Shown piece after piece: positions 30,836-42,275 of a DNA stretch of 64,000 nucleotides; within the stretch, counting starts at the first letter, position 1, and the number at the start of each line of letters is the position of its first letter. Source of the stretch: Rachicladosporium sp. CCFEE 5018. Lineage: Eukaryota; Ascomycota; Dothideomycetes; Cladosporiales; Cladosporiaceae. The DNA lies in contig KZ111171.1 of the NCBI GenBank assembly GCA_002077045.2, positions 97,816-161,815 on the forward strand. Direction: 5' to 3'. Both the position numbers and the translations under genes were made by a program. Below the pieces are notes generated by a model that was not told where the DNA came from, did not search any database, and was given only the letters and a program-made list of their open reading frames with translations.

Positions 30836-33127
30836 ATGGCTCGCTTCCTGGCACCCCACAAGATCTGCCTACTCGTGCTGGTCGAAGCATATCTAGATGC
30901 ACCGCCTGATGCTTCCCACACAGCCCTCCTGCTCGACAATGTAGCCACTCACCTGCTACCTAGATCCTCACCACATGATTCAAACACATCTGGATCAATC
31001 TCACTATTCTGTTTGCCGTTCAAGGATATTCCATCAGAGCGCCCCGGCTGTACATTCCACGATGACTTCGTCAACGCTTTGTGGCAGGCAGGATCGCTGG
31101 ATGCCCTACATACCCTGATCAATCGGCTTTCTCTCGCTGTCTCATCGAGCGCTGGACTTGCACAGTCGAGATGCAGCCCTGGATCGCCACTTGGCCAGTA
31201 CATCCGGCGAAGCAGTGTCGAATGGACACGCCTCCCCTTCGACGATTCAATAGCCTCGCTACAAGCATATGTTCAATTCTTACACCCAACATGGGAAGTC
31301 TTGACAAGGCGGAGCCCAGACACCGCCCGCGCGTTTCTACAAGCTCAGGGCCACGGAGCCACCTCGGCTGCCACCCTAGCCAGCAGCGATGGGCAAATTG
31401 TCCAGGATGCGGCTTCAGTCAGCACTGGCGACCTTCAGGCTGCGTTGAGTCGAAGTGTTGACTTTCTGCAGCGCAGAGGAATGCGTGTACCGCAGGCACT
31501 CAAGTCGAGGCTTCGGACGTGGCTGACGCAACATGGCAGCCAAGAGGCAGGAACGAGTAGTCTGCGACATTTCATGTCCTTCTTCGAGGCTTGGCGGGCC
31601 AATCAGTACAGCAGGGCACTTGAGAACCTTCATCGTTATTTTGACTACTCGATCGCCAACAAGAGTGCGGCAGAGAGCACCGATGTCGGAGGGAGTGTCA
31701 AGCTGTACTATCAGTATGCACTCCTTCACCTGAGTGTCCTTCATGCGGACTTCGAGCACTGGACTGAAAGCCAAGCTGCTATGGACGAATGCATTGCCAC
31801 GGCACGCGAGAACCAGGACTCCGAATGCTTGACATTCGCCCTTTCCTGGACATTGTACCTGCGACAGGTGCATGCTACTAGGTTGTCGACTTCACTGCCA
31901 AGCATGGGCGAAGGACCTCGTGGGCAATCTTCCCACGGCGAACTCGCTTTCCTGAAACAACGAGGCAAGGACTCGAGGCAGTGGAGCCTCGTGTCGAGTA
32001 CGCTACTTGAGGAGGCCAAGCTGGAGCTTCGTGTTGGCGGCGTTACCCCAAAGGCATTCGAGCACTTATATCAGGCCGCTCATTTGAATATTCAGCACGG
32101 CAACACCTCGCTTATGTGTGCGGACGCTGTATTCCTGGCTGGCCTCTACGACAGGATAGGTCAGACGCACACTGCTTCGCGACACTGCACAGCAATCCTG
32201 GCGGTACTTGGCGACCATGGTAATCTCCGTGACGTGGTCCGTGCGAAGTGCCGGCTCGCATACGGTCTTGCCCTGCGTGGTCTGTACGATGAGGCCCGAG
32301 GTCTTATCGACGACATCATGTTGCGGACTGTCGGTTCACTGAAGCTGCAGCAGAGAGCCGAGGCATTTGCCCGTCTGATCGCTCTGCTCAGAGCTATACG
32401 CGAGGGAGATGCAGAGACTGCAATTGCGTTGCATCGCATCCTCATTTCAATGCGTGACTGCGGAGACCCTGAGCTTTTCCAGCATCTTGACACATTGACT
32501 GCAGTCTTCCTACAGGAGGCGGAGTCGAACATCGCGTTCGCGCACGTCACACGGAAGCCTCCGCCGAGCAATAGCCTCGTCACCAGCACTGGCGATGCCG
32601 ACCTCGCGCATCGTCTGCAGCTGATGGTGAGAAAGGCGTCGATGTTTGTACGAGCTGGGCATGCTGAGCAGGCCGTAAGCATCGCCATGCGAGCAGCTGC
32701 GGCCGCTGAGCGCTCGTTGCTCATGCCAGTGTTGCTAGAGGCCGTACTTGTGGTCGCGAGGGTACTGATCGCCCTGGGAGAGTTCGAAGGCGCACTACAA
32801 CTCTGTCAGGCTTCGATGGCGCGTACGATGCAAGTGACGGGATCGAGTGAGCTGTCTGCAAGTTCATTTGCAGTCTGCATGGAAGCTTATGTCGGCATCG
32901 GCGGACAGCAGGCGGCGAATTCTAAGGCTGTGACTAGTGCCATCCGCACTTCGTTGAGTCTTTGCGAACGCGCATGCGAGGCTAGCGCCGCACTGAAAGA
33001 CCGTGCGGCACAGATTCGTATGTTGGTTGCGAAGATGGCGCTGCTGGGTGAAGTTGCCGACACTATCGCTATTATCGACACCAGAGCAAAATTACAAGAG
33101 CTTCTCAAGCATGCCTCCGGACTATAA
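30836..33127 (+). CDS. APC5: Anaphase-promoting complex subunit 5
   Basis: A single exon encodes 763 aa. The start MARFLAPHKICLLVLVEAYL matches the conserved APC5 N-terminus (RYLTP.KI..L.L), which supports the ATG at 30836. The APC5-specific TPR block is clear at about residues 245-345: FMSFFEAWRANQYSRALENL, HRYFDYSI, YYQYALLHLSVLHADFEHWT and AMDECIATARENQD. Further helical repeats run to the C-terminus. APC5 is a scaffold subunit of the anaphase-promoting complex ubiquitin ligase, which drives mitotic exit in the nucleus. It is frequently found near MAT loci together with APN2 and COX13. Confidence 0.93.
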   Translation: MARFLAPHKICLLVLVEAYLDAPPDASHTALLLDNVATHLLPRSSPHDSNTSGSISLFCLPFKDIPSERPGCTFHDDFVNALWQAGSLDALHTLINRLSLAVSSSAGLAQSRCSPGSPLGQYIRRSSVEWTRLPFDDSIASLQAYVQFLHPTWEVLTRRSPDTARAFLQAQGHGATSAATLASSDGQIVQDAASVSTGDLQAALSRSVDFLQRRGMRVPQALKSRLRTWLTQHGSQEAGTSSLRHFMSFFEAWRANQYSRALENLHRYFDYSIANKSAAESTDVGGSVKLYYQYALLHLSVLHADFEHWTESQAAMDECIATARENQDSECLTFALSWTLYLRQVHATRLSTSLPSMGEGPRGQSSHGELAFLKQRGKDSRQWSLVSSTLLEEAKLELRVGGVTPKAFEHLYQAAHLNIQHGNTSLMCADAVFLAGLYDRIGQTHTASRHCTAILAVLGDHGNLRDVVRAKCRLAYGLALRGLYDEARGLIDDIMLRTVGSLKLQQRAEAFARLIALLRAIREGDAETAIALHRILISMRDCGDPELFQHLDTLTAVFLQEAESNIAFAHVTRKPPPSNSLVTSTGDADLAHRLQLMVRKASMFVRAGHAEQAVSIAMRAAAAAERSLLMPVLLEAVLVVARVLIALGEFEGALQLCQASMARTMQVTGSSELSASSFAVCMEAYVGIGGQQAANSKAVTSAIRTSLSLCERACEASAALKDRAAQIRMLVAKMALLGEVADTIAIIDTRAKLQELLKHASGL

Positions 33128-33443
33128 GTACCGGGCGCGAGCGATCTTGCCAGCGACTGAGTCCGGCTCAGCACAAATTGTAGCTACACAGCATCACTTG
33201 CCTTATCGCGGGTGTAAGTGCAACGGTACAGACTGTGGGAGTGCCAGCGAGGTGCTTGTTTAATGCTAGTTGTGGAGCAGAAAAAGCAATCGTACTTCGA
33301 CACTATTGCCCGCAGCCGAGTCCTTGACTTATGTACAGATAGACTACCGCCAATCATCGCTCGGACGATATCCCACACTTCAGTTGCCCCCAGTCACAGT
33401 TCGCTATCCCTCCTCCAACCCCTCGCTCGACCACATATGCACT

Positions 33444-34024
33444 TTACTCGTCCTTGTGGTGAATGTTCACCTTCGGGTTCCAGAACAGCGTCTTGTCACC
33501 GTCGCCCCAGAAGTAGTTCTTGGTGCGGATGTTTTGGTATGGGTATTCGGGTCTGTCTTCAAGCGACGGACCGTGTGCGACGTGCTCCCAATGTTCAGTC
33601 CAGAGGCGGTAGGCGTTGACACCGGCCATGACGAGGCAGGGAATGACGATGTAGATGGACATCTTGCGCCATGTATCTGTGGTCACCCGTCAGTACGTCG
33701 TTGGAAGCTTTGGAACGAGGCCGTTCACTCGGCGCGAGGCAGTAGGCCATCACTCAAGCTCGTTGAATAGCTCCCCTGTGCTAATAGCCTTATGTCTCTG
33801 TGATGTTTTCGTGTCCAGTCGTATGACTCTCACTTGGACTCACCTGAGGTGCTGGCCGCATGGTCCTTCACTGCCTGTCTCTCGCGGTTGAAAGCGTTGT
33901 TTGCCGGGCCCTCGAGACCTTTGCCCGCAGTGCCAGAGTCGAAGCGCTTTCCCAATTGCTTCACCGGGTGTTGCGCGCGAAAGGTGGGGCGAGCAGCGCG
34001 GACTGCTGTGCGCAAGCCGAGCAT
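33444..34024 (-). CDS. COX13: Cytochrome c oxidase subunit 6A
   Basis: Two exons on the minus strand (34024-33844, 33676-33444) encode 137 aa. The N-terminus is a basic mitochondrial presequence (MLGLRTAVRAARPTFRAQ). The mature part has the single membrane helix of subunit VIa (WRKMSIYIVIPCLVMAGVNA), followed by the family signature EHWEHVAHGPSLEDRPEYPY and the C-terminal FFWGDGDKTLFWNPKVN-like segment (here YFWGDGDKTLFWNPKVN). It is a nuclear-encoded regulatory subunit of complex IV in the inner membrane. It completes the APN2-APC5-COX13 group that flanks many ascomycete mating loci. Confidence 0.96.
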
Positions 34025-34384
34025 GGTGATGGATCGGAAGTATGAGGCGAGTCGGGGCGTCTTCTTGCTGGTCGAAAGTACTATAGCTGGATATGTGTGG
34101 GATACTGCCAATGGCAAAGTGACCCAGCTGCCGTGAGGTCCTTGTATGGAGAGTGAGCTACGGCTCGTGTGCGGCAGGAGCGGAGCTTCCCGGCGCTAGT
34201 AGTTAGTGGCCCGATACACATTTCCAAGCGACTTCATGCAAGGTATCCTATACATCCATCAAGACACAGACGATCTTGTAGCAGAGGCATGAGATCTTCA
34301 GATCATCATGGCGCTCGAATGTGAGACAATGCCAAATTTGTTCATCGAGCCATCAGCAGACGACTATCTGAGGACGCGATTGGG
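34025..34384. promoter_or_regulatory. Divergent promoter, COX13 / carrier-like gene
   Basis: These 360 bp separate divergent starts. An ATG at 34308 opens another frame (MPNLFIEPSADDYLRTRLG) that overlaps the carrier's first exon; it may be an upstream ORF. No other feature was seen. Confidence 0.4.
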
Positions 34385-36177
34385 ATGGACGCCAGCTCAA
34401 AGCCAGCCGACCACCAGTCTGTGGAAGACCAGTCGCGCGGGCACCGCCATCGAAAACGAAAAAGCGATGCAGCCACCGGAACCTACGCGGCTACTATACG
34501 AGCGTTGAGCGCGCGCACGCTGGGCCTCTGGTTTAGAGCACCCATAAGGACATTCTTCCGAACGAGAGTCGAGTAAGTACATCACCGAGCTCATATATAT
34601 GGCTCAGCGCGCAGTCATTGACAGGTGGACAGCTACATGGTAAGCTTTCAATTCTGCTCCCTCACTCCTTCCCGCCTCAAAAGGCTGGCATTTGCACGAG
34701 TGCCTCCGAGCTTCAGACCTCGCCGCACTTGCATCTCGATCGATACATCTGTCCTCATACGACATGCTCCAGATGCGCAGTATCATCCTTGTGCAACGCA
34801 GATTATCTCTGCGAGCATAGTTCGTGACTCGTTGAGTGAACGAGTGGGGAAGTTTGCGTGCTTGCCTCGTTTTGGGAGGAGTTCCGCCGGCTTCGGCGAG
34901 TCGCACTCCGTATACGTCTTTCAGTATATGTCTCTGAATACCTAAACGCGCGATGTTGCTGTAAATTGGAGACTGACGCTCGGCCGCAGGGCTATGTTCG
35001 AGCAGTGAGCCCCAGTGGGCAGCCCGGCGAAAGATGGTCATGGAGGATGACTTCGCCAGTCATGCTCGCACACGCAGTGCGAACACAGGGATGGACGTTT
35101 ATCCCAAGTCAGGTACTTCCGCCTTTGCTGGCGAATACCGCAATCAGTGCGGTCTGCTACGCAACCTACCTACAAGTACTCGCTGCTCTCGACCCGCGAT
35201 CGTCGGGAGCCTTGAAGCGAGTCTACCCTCCACCTTCATTCTCCACAACTTTCACGGCCGGTGCTGCTGCTGGTGCCGCCCAGAGCCTTGTCGCAGCACC
35301 ATTCGATGCCCTTCAGGTACGGTTTCGAGCCTCAGAGCTTCTCCATGGCAAGTATAGCAACATGTGGTCGTATGCGTACCACAAATTGCGCGCAATAGGG
35401 CTCCGTGGTATCTTTGCTGGATCATCGCTATCACTCTGCAAAGATAGCGTCGGCTACGGTCTCTTCTTCGGCACATTCGAGTTTGTCAAGTCGCAATGCT
35501 TCTACACGTTCGTCTCCCAGTACTACGGCTCTTTCGGCACACTCTCATCTGCGAAGCAAGATCTCATAAGATCACAGCAGACCGGGGAAATCTCTGATCG
35601 TATTCCCACTATCGAGCCACACTACATGATTGAGCCAATCTTCATCATGGCTGCAGGGGTAGCAGCCAGTTTTGCGCAGCAGCTTGTGCAGTATCCGCTA
35701 TCCCGCGTACAAGAAGTATATCATGGTAGACTGGCGGGTATCGACACTGGCTCCATTGATGGCCGAGGCGCTCCTAGACCAACTGCTCTGCATCTGTATG
35801 AAAGGGCATACGTAAAGACATTTCGCCGAGTTGTCATCTCGGCACGACGGTCGTTTCAAACAGGGCCTGCGGGTCTGGTCTTGTGGCTTTACCACGGCAT
35901 GCTGTCAAATACCCTGCATCAAGTTCCCAGCGCAAGCGTTGGCTTGATGGCGTTTGAGGTGATCAGGAGGAAGTACGCACTGAGCAGACGTGGTGCGAAT
36001 CCACATAGAATCTGGCTACGACATTTTGCTGGCGTGAAATCTGATGGTAGTAATCTTACAGTCTATAGACTATGCTACATCTATACATTAGTATATCGTC
36101 GAGTCATTCATCGTTGCACGTGTTCGTTATGTCAAATCCTCTTCCTCATGTCTTGCGCCGCACCCTGTACATCTTGA
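34385..36177 (+). CDS. Mitochondrial-carrier-like membrane protein with a 7-nt exon
   Basis: Exons are 34385-34572, 34633-34639 and 34990-36177, giving 460 aa. The 7-nt exon (CTACATG) is needed to read RVDYMGYVRAV; joining exon 1 directly to exon 3 gives a stop after six codons. The body has carrier-type repeats: AGAAAGAAQSLVAAPFDALQ with the Px[DE] turn and a following Arg, YHKLRAIGLRGIFAGSSLSL, SVGYGLFFGTFEFVK, and later AAGVAASFAQQLVQYPLSRV and LWLYHGMLSNTLHQVPSAS. The matrix motifs are degenerate compared with classic carriers. The substrate is unknown; the likely site is the mitochondrial inner membrane or outer membrane. The C-terminal 45 residues after RRKYALSRRG do not look conserved. 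Its 3' end is 57 bp from a convergent gene. Confidence 0.78.
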
Positions 36178-36234
36178 CTGCCTCATGCACTCGCGACATC
36201 CCCGTGCCACCAATTTCCTTTCAATTACTTGCGC

Positions 36235-39201
36235 TCAAGGTCGCACACGATCAATGCTGAGTGAAGGACGACCATCTCTGCCAGTGAAGACGCCAATGGC
36301 GTAGCGTTGACTGGCATCCGGGTCGTTCTCGATCGGTCGGTGTTGTGGTACATTTGCAAGTCGACGAATGGAGTCGGCGATGCTGGTGGTCGACTCTGCG
36401 GCTGGTAGTCGAGCAGCCGGACGGGTGATCGCGCTCGCTGGCGCTACTAGCCGAGTTACCAAATCCACCTTCGAGACTGGTTGATGGAATGCCACGTCGT
36501 CGACAATCCGACTGTCTCGCATCAACGATACGAAATCGGCGAAAGACCTGGCACGGTTGCTTCCATCAGACGTCGAGTGTGCCAGACGTCGCTCGACTTT
36601 GCTAAGCGGCAGTAGCAGGAGCCAGCTCAGTGCGAACACTGTGACCAGAGCAGTCAAAGCATAGTATGCAGGCATATGTGCGGTAATCCTGATCCTTTGC
36701 TGATCAATAATGAATTGAGCCCAGAATGCGCCACCTCCGAGCACTGGCAATGCAGCAGCGACCAGGGAGATGAAAGTCAGCCAGGCGAGCCTGAAGTTAA
36801 CATTCAAGATCGCTGCGAGGGTGACCAGAACGGGGAGTTCGGCCGAGTGGGAGAGTAAGAGGCTTCGCTCGGCGGTAGCGCCAAGCCGCGGTTCGTGTGC
36901 ATTTCCCTTCTCATTATCGGTGGTATGGCGAGTCTCGTTGAGAAGAGCGAAGCACGGAGCAAGGCGGCGATGAGCGCCGTCAAATTCCAACCAGAATAGC
37001 AGACAGAGCTCTCCGAGCAGAGCAGGTAGGAAGGAGTACAGGAAGTTGGTGCTGCTGAAACCCAGCCTGCTTACTGGAGCCGGGACATCAGGCTCGAAGC
37101 CTGCGCTGACCCGAGTGCTTGGAAGGTAACTGACGATTAGAAATGCCAGCAGCAGAACTACGGCTGCGATTGCCCACAGCGAAGTGTATGTGGGCCTCAG
37201 GAACCACGGCAGTGATATACTCGCAGAACCCACACTGGCCTCCGCGGCCGTAGAGCGATCGAGTCTGCGCTGGAGTATAGGGTCCTTGCTCCGCCTCTTC
37301 TCGTTCTCAGCGTCGGACTCTGCGCCGCTCCCGTCTCGCGAGTGCCCCAACTCGTGCACTTGGCCTTGACGAACGCCATACTGGCGCATCTCACTGTTTG
37401 CGGCACCATAGGTATACAGCGTGGCGGCAGGGCGCGTGGAAACACTCCAGTGACCAAGCCGAGCAAGGGAGCTGTCCTGCACATTGTCTTGAACAGCGAA
37501 AGCATTTGACTGGGCGAGCATAGCAAGCAGATCAGCCATGCTGCGAGGGTCCCACTGCAACCCAGTCTGATGTCGGCTTCTGATTGTGTGAATCCACAGG
37601 AGTAAGCTAGCAAGGCTGCCAGCAAGCGCAAGATATAGCGCAATGACAGTCCAAACTGCTCCTTGTGTAGCAATCCAGCGCCACCGACCCGTGTCAGGCG
37701 ACCCATAGAAGTAGACGTTGAAGCTGGACGCCAGAAGAGGTATCGAGAACAGCTGTAGCCATGCGACAGCTTGAAATACCCCAACTGCCCACATCTTCGC
37801 ACGCCAGTATTCCAGCCGCGGTTTCAGGAACCCGTCGTGGCTGAGAGGTAGATGAAGGGACTTCGCACGCGTGGCTGGATGCTCCGAGGCAAGACCGACG
37901 AACGGAGCTATGCGAGTTACAGCTCTCTGTACCTCAAAGGTCCACATCAGCAGTAGCATGCCGAGTATCGTGGGTAGATACTCGAACACGAAATATCGTG
38001 AGTCGCCAAAGGTGCCATAATCCCAGAGACCCGTCTTCCGAAGGGACCATATCGCGCAGAACAGTAGGCCAGCGGTGAAGGTGAGCACGAGAAGCAGTAA
38101 AAAGCCGAGCTGCATTGGTCGTAAGATACCAGGAACGAAGTCCAGCGGATGCGACGCGTCAGCCACAACAGGTTGGAGCACAACCGGGTTGGGTTGAGCT
38201 TGACGTTGAGCATTGTCGCGCGAACGTCTCGGGTCCATGAAGTCATCGTCTACCTGTCCGCGAGCCATAAACGGCGGCGTCGACTCGCGTCGGGAATTGC
38301 GAGGTGGTGGTATCTCAGGAAGCAATTGAGTCTGCTCCTCTTGACGTCTCTGGAATCTTGTCTGAGCATGTTGTGCATCGGTCTCGTAGGACGGTCCTCC
38401 CGGTCGAGAGTTCAAGATCCTTTCAGAACCATCACTTGCTGCTCCGCTGCCAGACGCATATGCAGTGGGGTCTTGGCCTGCCCAAGTCTCGCCAGTTGTG
38501 CCAGGTGCAATATAGGCAAAGTTGCCTTTCTTGCCACTCCCGAGCCCGTCATATAGCCGTGACCCTCTCACTTCCTCGTCTCGAGTCAGCTGCTCGAGAG
38601 CGAAGCGGATGTACTGCTCGTCGTGCGGTCCGGGAGTTGGTGGTGAAGGGTCGAAGTTGCTTCGCTGGTCGATGACAGTGCCTCGAGTGGGGATAGCAGG
38701 AGAGGCGAGCACACCACTTTCAGGTCTCTCCATGACTGTACTGGGTACAGGCTTCCGGCGCACCCCACCTTCGCGGAGATGTGCATGCTGCATAGGCGCA
38801 GTGAGGACAGCTCTTTCCGCACCAGCCTCAAGGCTCTGCCTGCGCTGCCCCGCCCCGCGCAATGCTGAGGTGCCTGCAGTGCTATCATGCGGTTGCTGCG
38901 TTGCCAAATTGTCGTGAGATTGCGCTGGAGTGCGATAGCGAGAAGGTGGAGTCGTGTATCGAGTTATCGCAGGATTGGACCGGGTTGGGTCGATTGAGGA
39001 TCGCGATCGGGAGCTGTTGAGCGAGTAATAGTCCTCGGATGCGGTGGTGGACTGTTCTGAGCGGCGATGTACGATGCTAGGACTGGATACTGAGAGGACT
39101 TGTTAGTGATAAAACTTACGCTTGAGCTTCGTGCAGTGAGCCTTACCGTTCGTGGCCTTCAGAGCGAGTAAAGCGTTATGTGGCTGTTGAAGATTCGACA
39201 T
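36235..39201 (-). CDS. DUF3433 fungal membrane protein
   Basis: Two exons on the minus strand (39201-39147, 39089-36235) encode 969 aa. The open frame of the second exon begins with a TTG, so the true start is MSNLQQPHNALLAL in the upstream exon, joined across a 57-nt intron with donor GTAAGG and branch CTAAC. Residues 1-340 are disordered and rich in Ser, Pro and Gln. Two related membrane units follow, each beginning with a helix pair. The first is around LQPVVADASHPLDFVPGILR, with its first membrane helix near residues 345-366, then YLPTILGMLLLMWTFEVQRAV. The second is around FLRPTYTSLWAIAAVVLLLA, then YSFLPALLGELCLLFWLEFD. The two-unit layout and the E-LP-ILG-LL-W motif fit DUF3433. The function is unknown; the site is probably the plasma membrane. 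Confidence 0.85.
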
Positions 39202-40006
39202 TGGTTGCAGCTAGTGATAGGAATGAAGCTACAAACGCTCGTGCAGGGTGAGACAAGCAGCGCGATGCACGAGGAGAAGGCATTATTGTCAGCTTGCATT
39301 GGTGGGTGGGTGTATTGATCAGTGGTGCGCATGGCGGGTATGGGGGTTGGGTGCCAGCCACCCCACGGAACATAATGTTTTGTGAGAGATGAGCGAAGAA
39401 AATGCAATCGACAATACTTGCTATGATGCTATATAAATGGATAGCATGAGATCATGTCGACTCAGAGAAATTTGCACTGTATGTGTCTGCTAGTTGTAAG
39501 GTAAAGTTGATAATGGTGGAAAGTGAGGGTGTTGCCATCTTCCTCTCAAGCTGCACGTGCCACAGCACTAAACTCCAAAAACGGCACGGCTATGCCCGTT
39601 GACGATGTGAGGTCAAAAGAAGCTGGGTTGGGCGATCGCGAGTTTGTAGATTCGATATGGTTTCACCATCAGCCCGGCGGTGATTCCGTGATGATGACTC
39701 GGGGGTCATGGATATGATCGATTCCGAGACAGCCTTTGAACGTCTAGATAGCACGCAGAGCGACACCGACGAGGCTCTGTCTGAGAGGTCCGCAATCTTC
39801 AAGAGGATCCCCGCTCCACTCCTTTTGTCACTCTCGTACAAGGGTACCTCAAGTAACTCGGTGAAGACGTCAGTGCGGTCTTCGTGCACTCATGAGTACA
39901 AGGTAAAAGTGATTCGTCGCCATCCATTTCACTTCAAAATCGGATCATCTTTCGTACTATCGCAAGTAGCATTCACCCTACGCTCTGCTCGTCTCAGTCG
40001 ATCTCT
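39202..40006. other. Divergent intergenic region
   Basis: There are 805 bp between divergent starts. Short frames exist on both strands, but none has recognisable content. It presumably holds two promoters and the 5' UTRs. Confidence 0.4.
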
Positions 40007-41419
40007 ATGGCACTCGACTGTCGAAGTAACTGGGAGGTCCAGATGCAAGTTCGCACGATCCAGGCTCGCAGCATAAATCGGAGTACTTTGACGCACACTG
40101 CTGTCAGCCAGGAGGAAGTTAGCAGAGTGGTCAGCAGCCCCAAGCCACCCACAAGGCCCGTTCACCTGCCCGACGAGATCATCATCCGCATCCTCGAGTA
40201 CCTGGCCGCGTTGCCCGACGCACAGACAAGTCTCGCCTCCGTCTGCCTGCTCTCTCGTCAGTACTACAGCGCTGCGATCGTGTTCCTCTACCGTCAGCCG
40301 ATACTGTACGGCAAGAACTTCGATCCCTTCACGCGCGCCATATGCCCTTCAATCAACCTGCACGTACGCCGGAGTCCTCTGTCGAAGCTGGTGAGGATCC
40401 TCGACCTGGGCAGACTGGTACATCAGGGAAGCAAAAGTGTGACCGCGCGATTGTTGGGTAGGACGAAGGAACACCTGGAATACTTCCGCGCACCGCAGGC
40501 ATCTTTTGCCGTCAATTGCTTGCCTGCATTAGCGAAGTGTCAGTCGTTGCGAACCTTGGATCTGTCCCTTGTTTCGGAGTCTCCTCCCCTTGCCGACCTC
40601 TTGCGAACTGTTGCTCGGATAGACTCACTCCTGCACCTTTGCTTGCCTCGCTCTTCGGGCTTCGGCGTGCATTCGCGACCAACAGCTTTCGCCTGGCCGG
40701 CGAAGCTTGAGCATCTTGCGTTGAGTGGTGGGATTGACGATCACTTCTCCAGGGGAGTCGTCGCATTTCCCATAACACTGCGGTCACTCACGCTCGAGCA
40801 CTGTCCACACGCGAAGGGGTTCGCCGTTTTGCATCTCTTGCGCACAGCGGTGCAGACCCTCCCCCGACTCGAAGAAGTCCGCATCGCGTACATGCCACGA
40901 CTATCTTCGCACGCGCTTGACAGTATCTTGCTCTTGCTGCCGCAAATCTCCAAACTCAGCATCAGTGTCGACTACATCACACCCGCGATGTTCGACGAGA
41001 GCCACTTCAACCACAAGAGTGTTGCTCCGCTCGCTGTGTTCGAGACGGCAGGGTTCGACCCAGACCATATTCCGGTGACTGGAGACTACAGCGTCTTCTC
41101 GCATGCTCACTTGCGAACATTGGAGCTGACCAACTCGGGCAATCCTTCTATGGATGATAAGATATCTCCCATCGACATCATGCTAGCGATTGACGACAAT
41201 GTTCTGCCCGCTCTACGTGTTGTCCGCGTGGCCAAATCTCTAGATTGGCAAGGCGCTGCTCTGGCTGATGAGACTGAAGCTCTGGCTGACGCCCTTGTGG
41301 ATGCTAGCAAAGCGGATTGGGAGGCGAAGCAGGATCATTCGAAGTCTTCCAGTAGAATTGATCCTGCGGTTGTACGGCCTTGGGAGAAGTGGGCTGGCGT
41401 GTGGACTTTCGACGGTTGA
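40007..41419 (+). CDS. F-box protein with LRR-like C-terminal region
   Basis: A single exon encodes 470 aa. After about 50 variable residues comes an F-box-like motif: PVHLPDEIIIRILEYLAALP, then ASVCLLSRQYYSAAIVFLYR. The rest contains irregular leucine-rich units (LRTLDLSLVSESPPLADLLR; LEHLALSGG; LRSLTLEHCP; LEEVRIAYMPRLSSHALDSI), typical of fungal F-box proteins that act as substrate adaptors of SCF ubiquitin ligases. The C-terminus VVRPWEKWAGVWTFDG is distinctive. The start could also be the Met at 40043. The substrate is unknown. Confidence 0.78.
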   Translation: MALDCRSNWEVQMQVRTIQARSINRSTLTHTAVSQEEVSRVVSSPKPPTRPVHLPDEIIIRILEYLAALPDAQTSLASVCLLSRQYYSAAIVFLYRQPILYGKNFDPFTRAICPSINLHVRRSPLSKLVRILDLGRLVHQGSKSVTARLLGRTKEHLEYFRAPQASFAVNCLPALAKCQSLRTLDLSLVSESPPLADLLRTVARIDSLLHLCLPRSSGFGVHSRPTAFAWPAKLEHLALSGGIDDHFSRGVVAFPITLRSLTLEHCPHAKGFAVLHLLRTAVQTLPRLEEVRIAYMPRLSSHALDSILLLLPQISKLSISVDYITPAMFDESHFNHKSVAPLAVFETAGFDPDHIPVTGDYSVFSHAHLRTLELTNSGNPSMDDKISPIDIMLAIDDNVLPALRVVRVAKSLDWQGAALADETEALADALVDASKADWEAKQDHSKSSSRIDPAVVRPWEKWAGVWTFDG

Positions 41420-42275
41420 CAGTCGGGGAGCTGAGATCGTTGGGATCGCGAATCCTACGTTGCAGTCACTGCTCACGTCGAATGTCTGAAGCTGCCTGCG
41501 CCATTGTCCTGTGCTCTGCAACTACCTCCTCGCTCGTGCTACACCATTGAGAAAGGACTTTGTGCTCGTTCTTGGTGTTGGGCGATGTTGCTTGCTATCC
41601 CTCACGCTCTCCCTGGTCTTCCGAGTAGACACGTTGTCACTACGACGAGCTCCATAACTATAGTCAGCTCTGCTGATGTTATCGAGCTTTGAGTGACATG
41701 GAGGTGAGGGACTGATGCGATAATCGGGCGGTGCTGCCGTCCTTCAATGCCTCACTGAAATTAGTGTGCCTGCTCCTCACTGCGTGGCTCACTCTGAATG
41801 ATCCAGTCTGGAGAGTGGTACTAGGTTACCTGTCAGTGTGCCAAAGCAAAGCCAGCCTCGTGTGTACGGCTTCCGATTCCCATTCGTGGGATATGACTTG
41901 TCACGCGAGCAACGATGACTAGCTCTACCTTGTGAGTATCTCATGCTCTTCATTCTGTCGTTACGCGAAAAGTTCCCATCATCGGGCACATCATGCATAC
42001 TGGATTGAGCCATCGCCACTTCCATACTCACTTCAGAAGGAGTTGAAGCTCACCATCACTGCCTGCCCTGCCCTCGATGTTGTTGGCTTGGCAAGGCTCG
42101 TGCACGTGCACGCTGTTGGCCCTCTGTGTATTTATTCGATTTGCTTCCACCAGAATCTCTTCGACACTCATCCACCACCTGCACCACAAGACGCATATCT
42201 CCGTCCACCTCCCTTGTCTATCAGACCCATTTACACAACACAATCACCACTAAAATCTCATCACAATCAATCGAC
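41420..42275. promoter_or_regulatory. Intergenic region and helicase promoter with 12-bp palindrome
   Basis: No gene is supported in 856 bp. The perfect palindrome GTGCACGTGCAC lies at 42101-42112, with a CACGTG core, about 165 bp upstream of the helicase ATG. It is a candidate bHLH-type factor site. The promoter also has CT-rich and CA-rich tracts at 42130-42270, common near fungal starts. Confidence 0.5.

Noticed and set aside
30330..34024. A mating-type idiomorph border between APN2 and COX13
   Set aside because: One allele cannot show a border; these genes are normally outside the idiomorph.
39090..39119. 30-nt intron (GTAAGT donor) in the DUF3433 gene
   Set aside because: It is too short. 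A 57-nt intron with the same acceptor and branch but donor GTAAGG at 39146 gives a proper ATG start.
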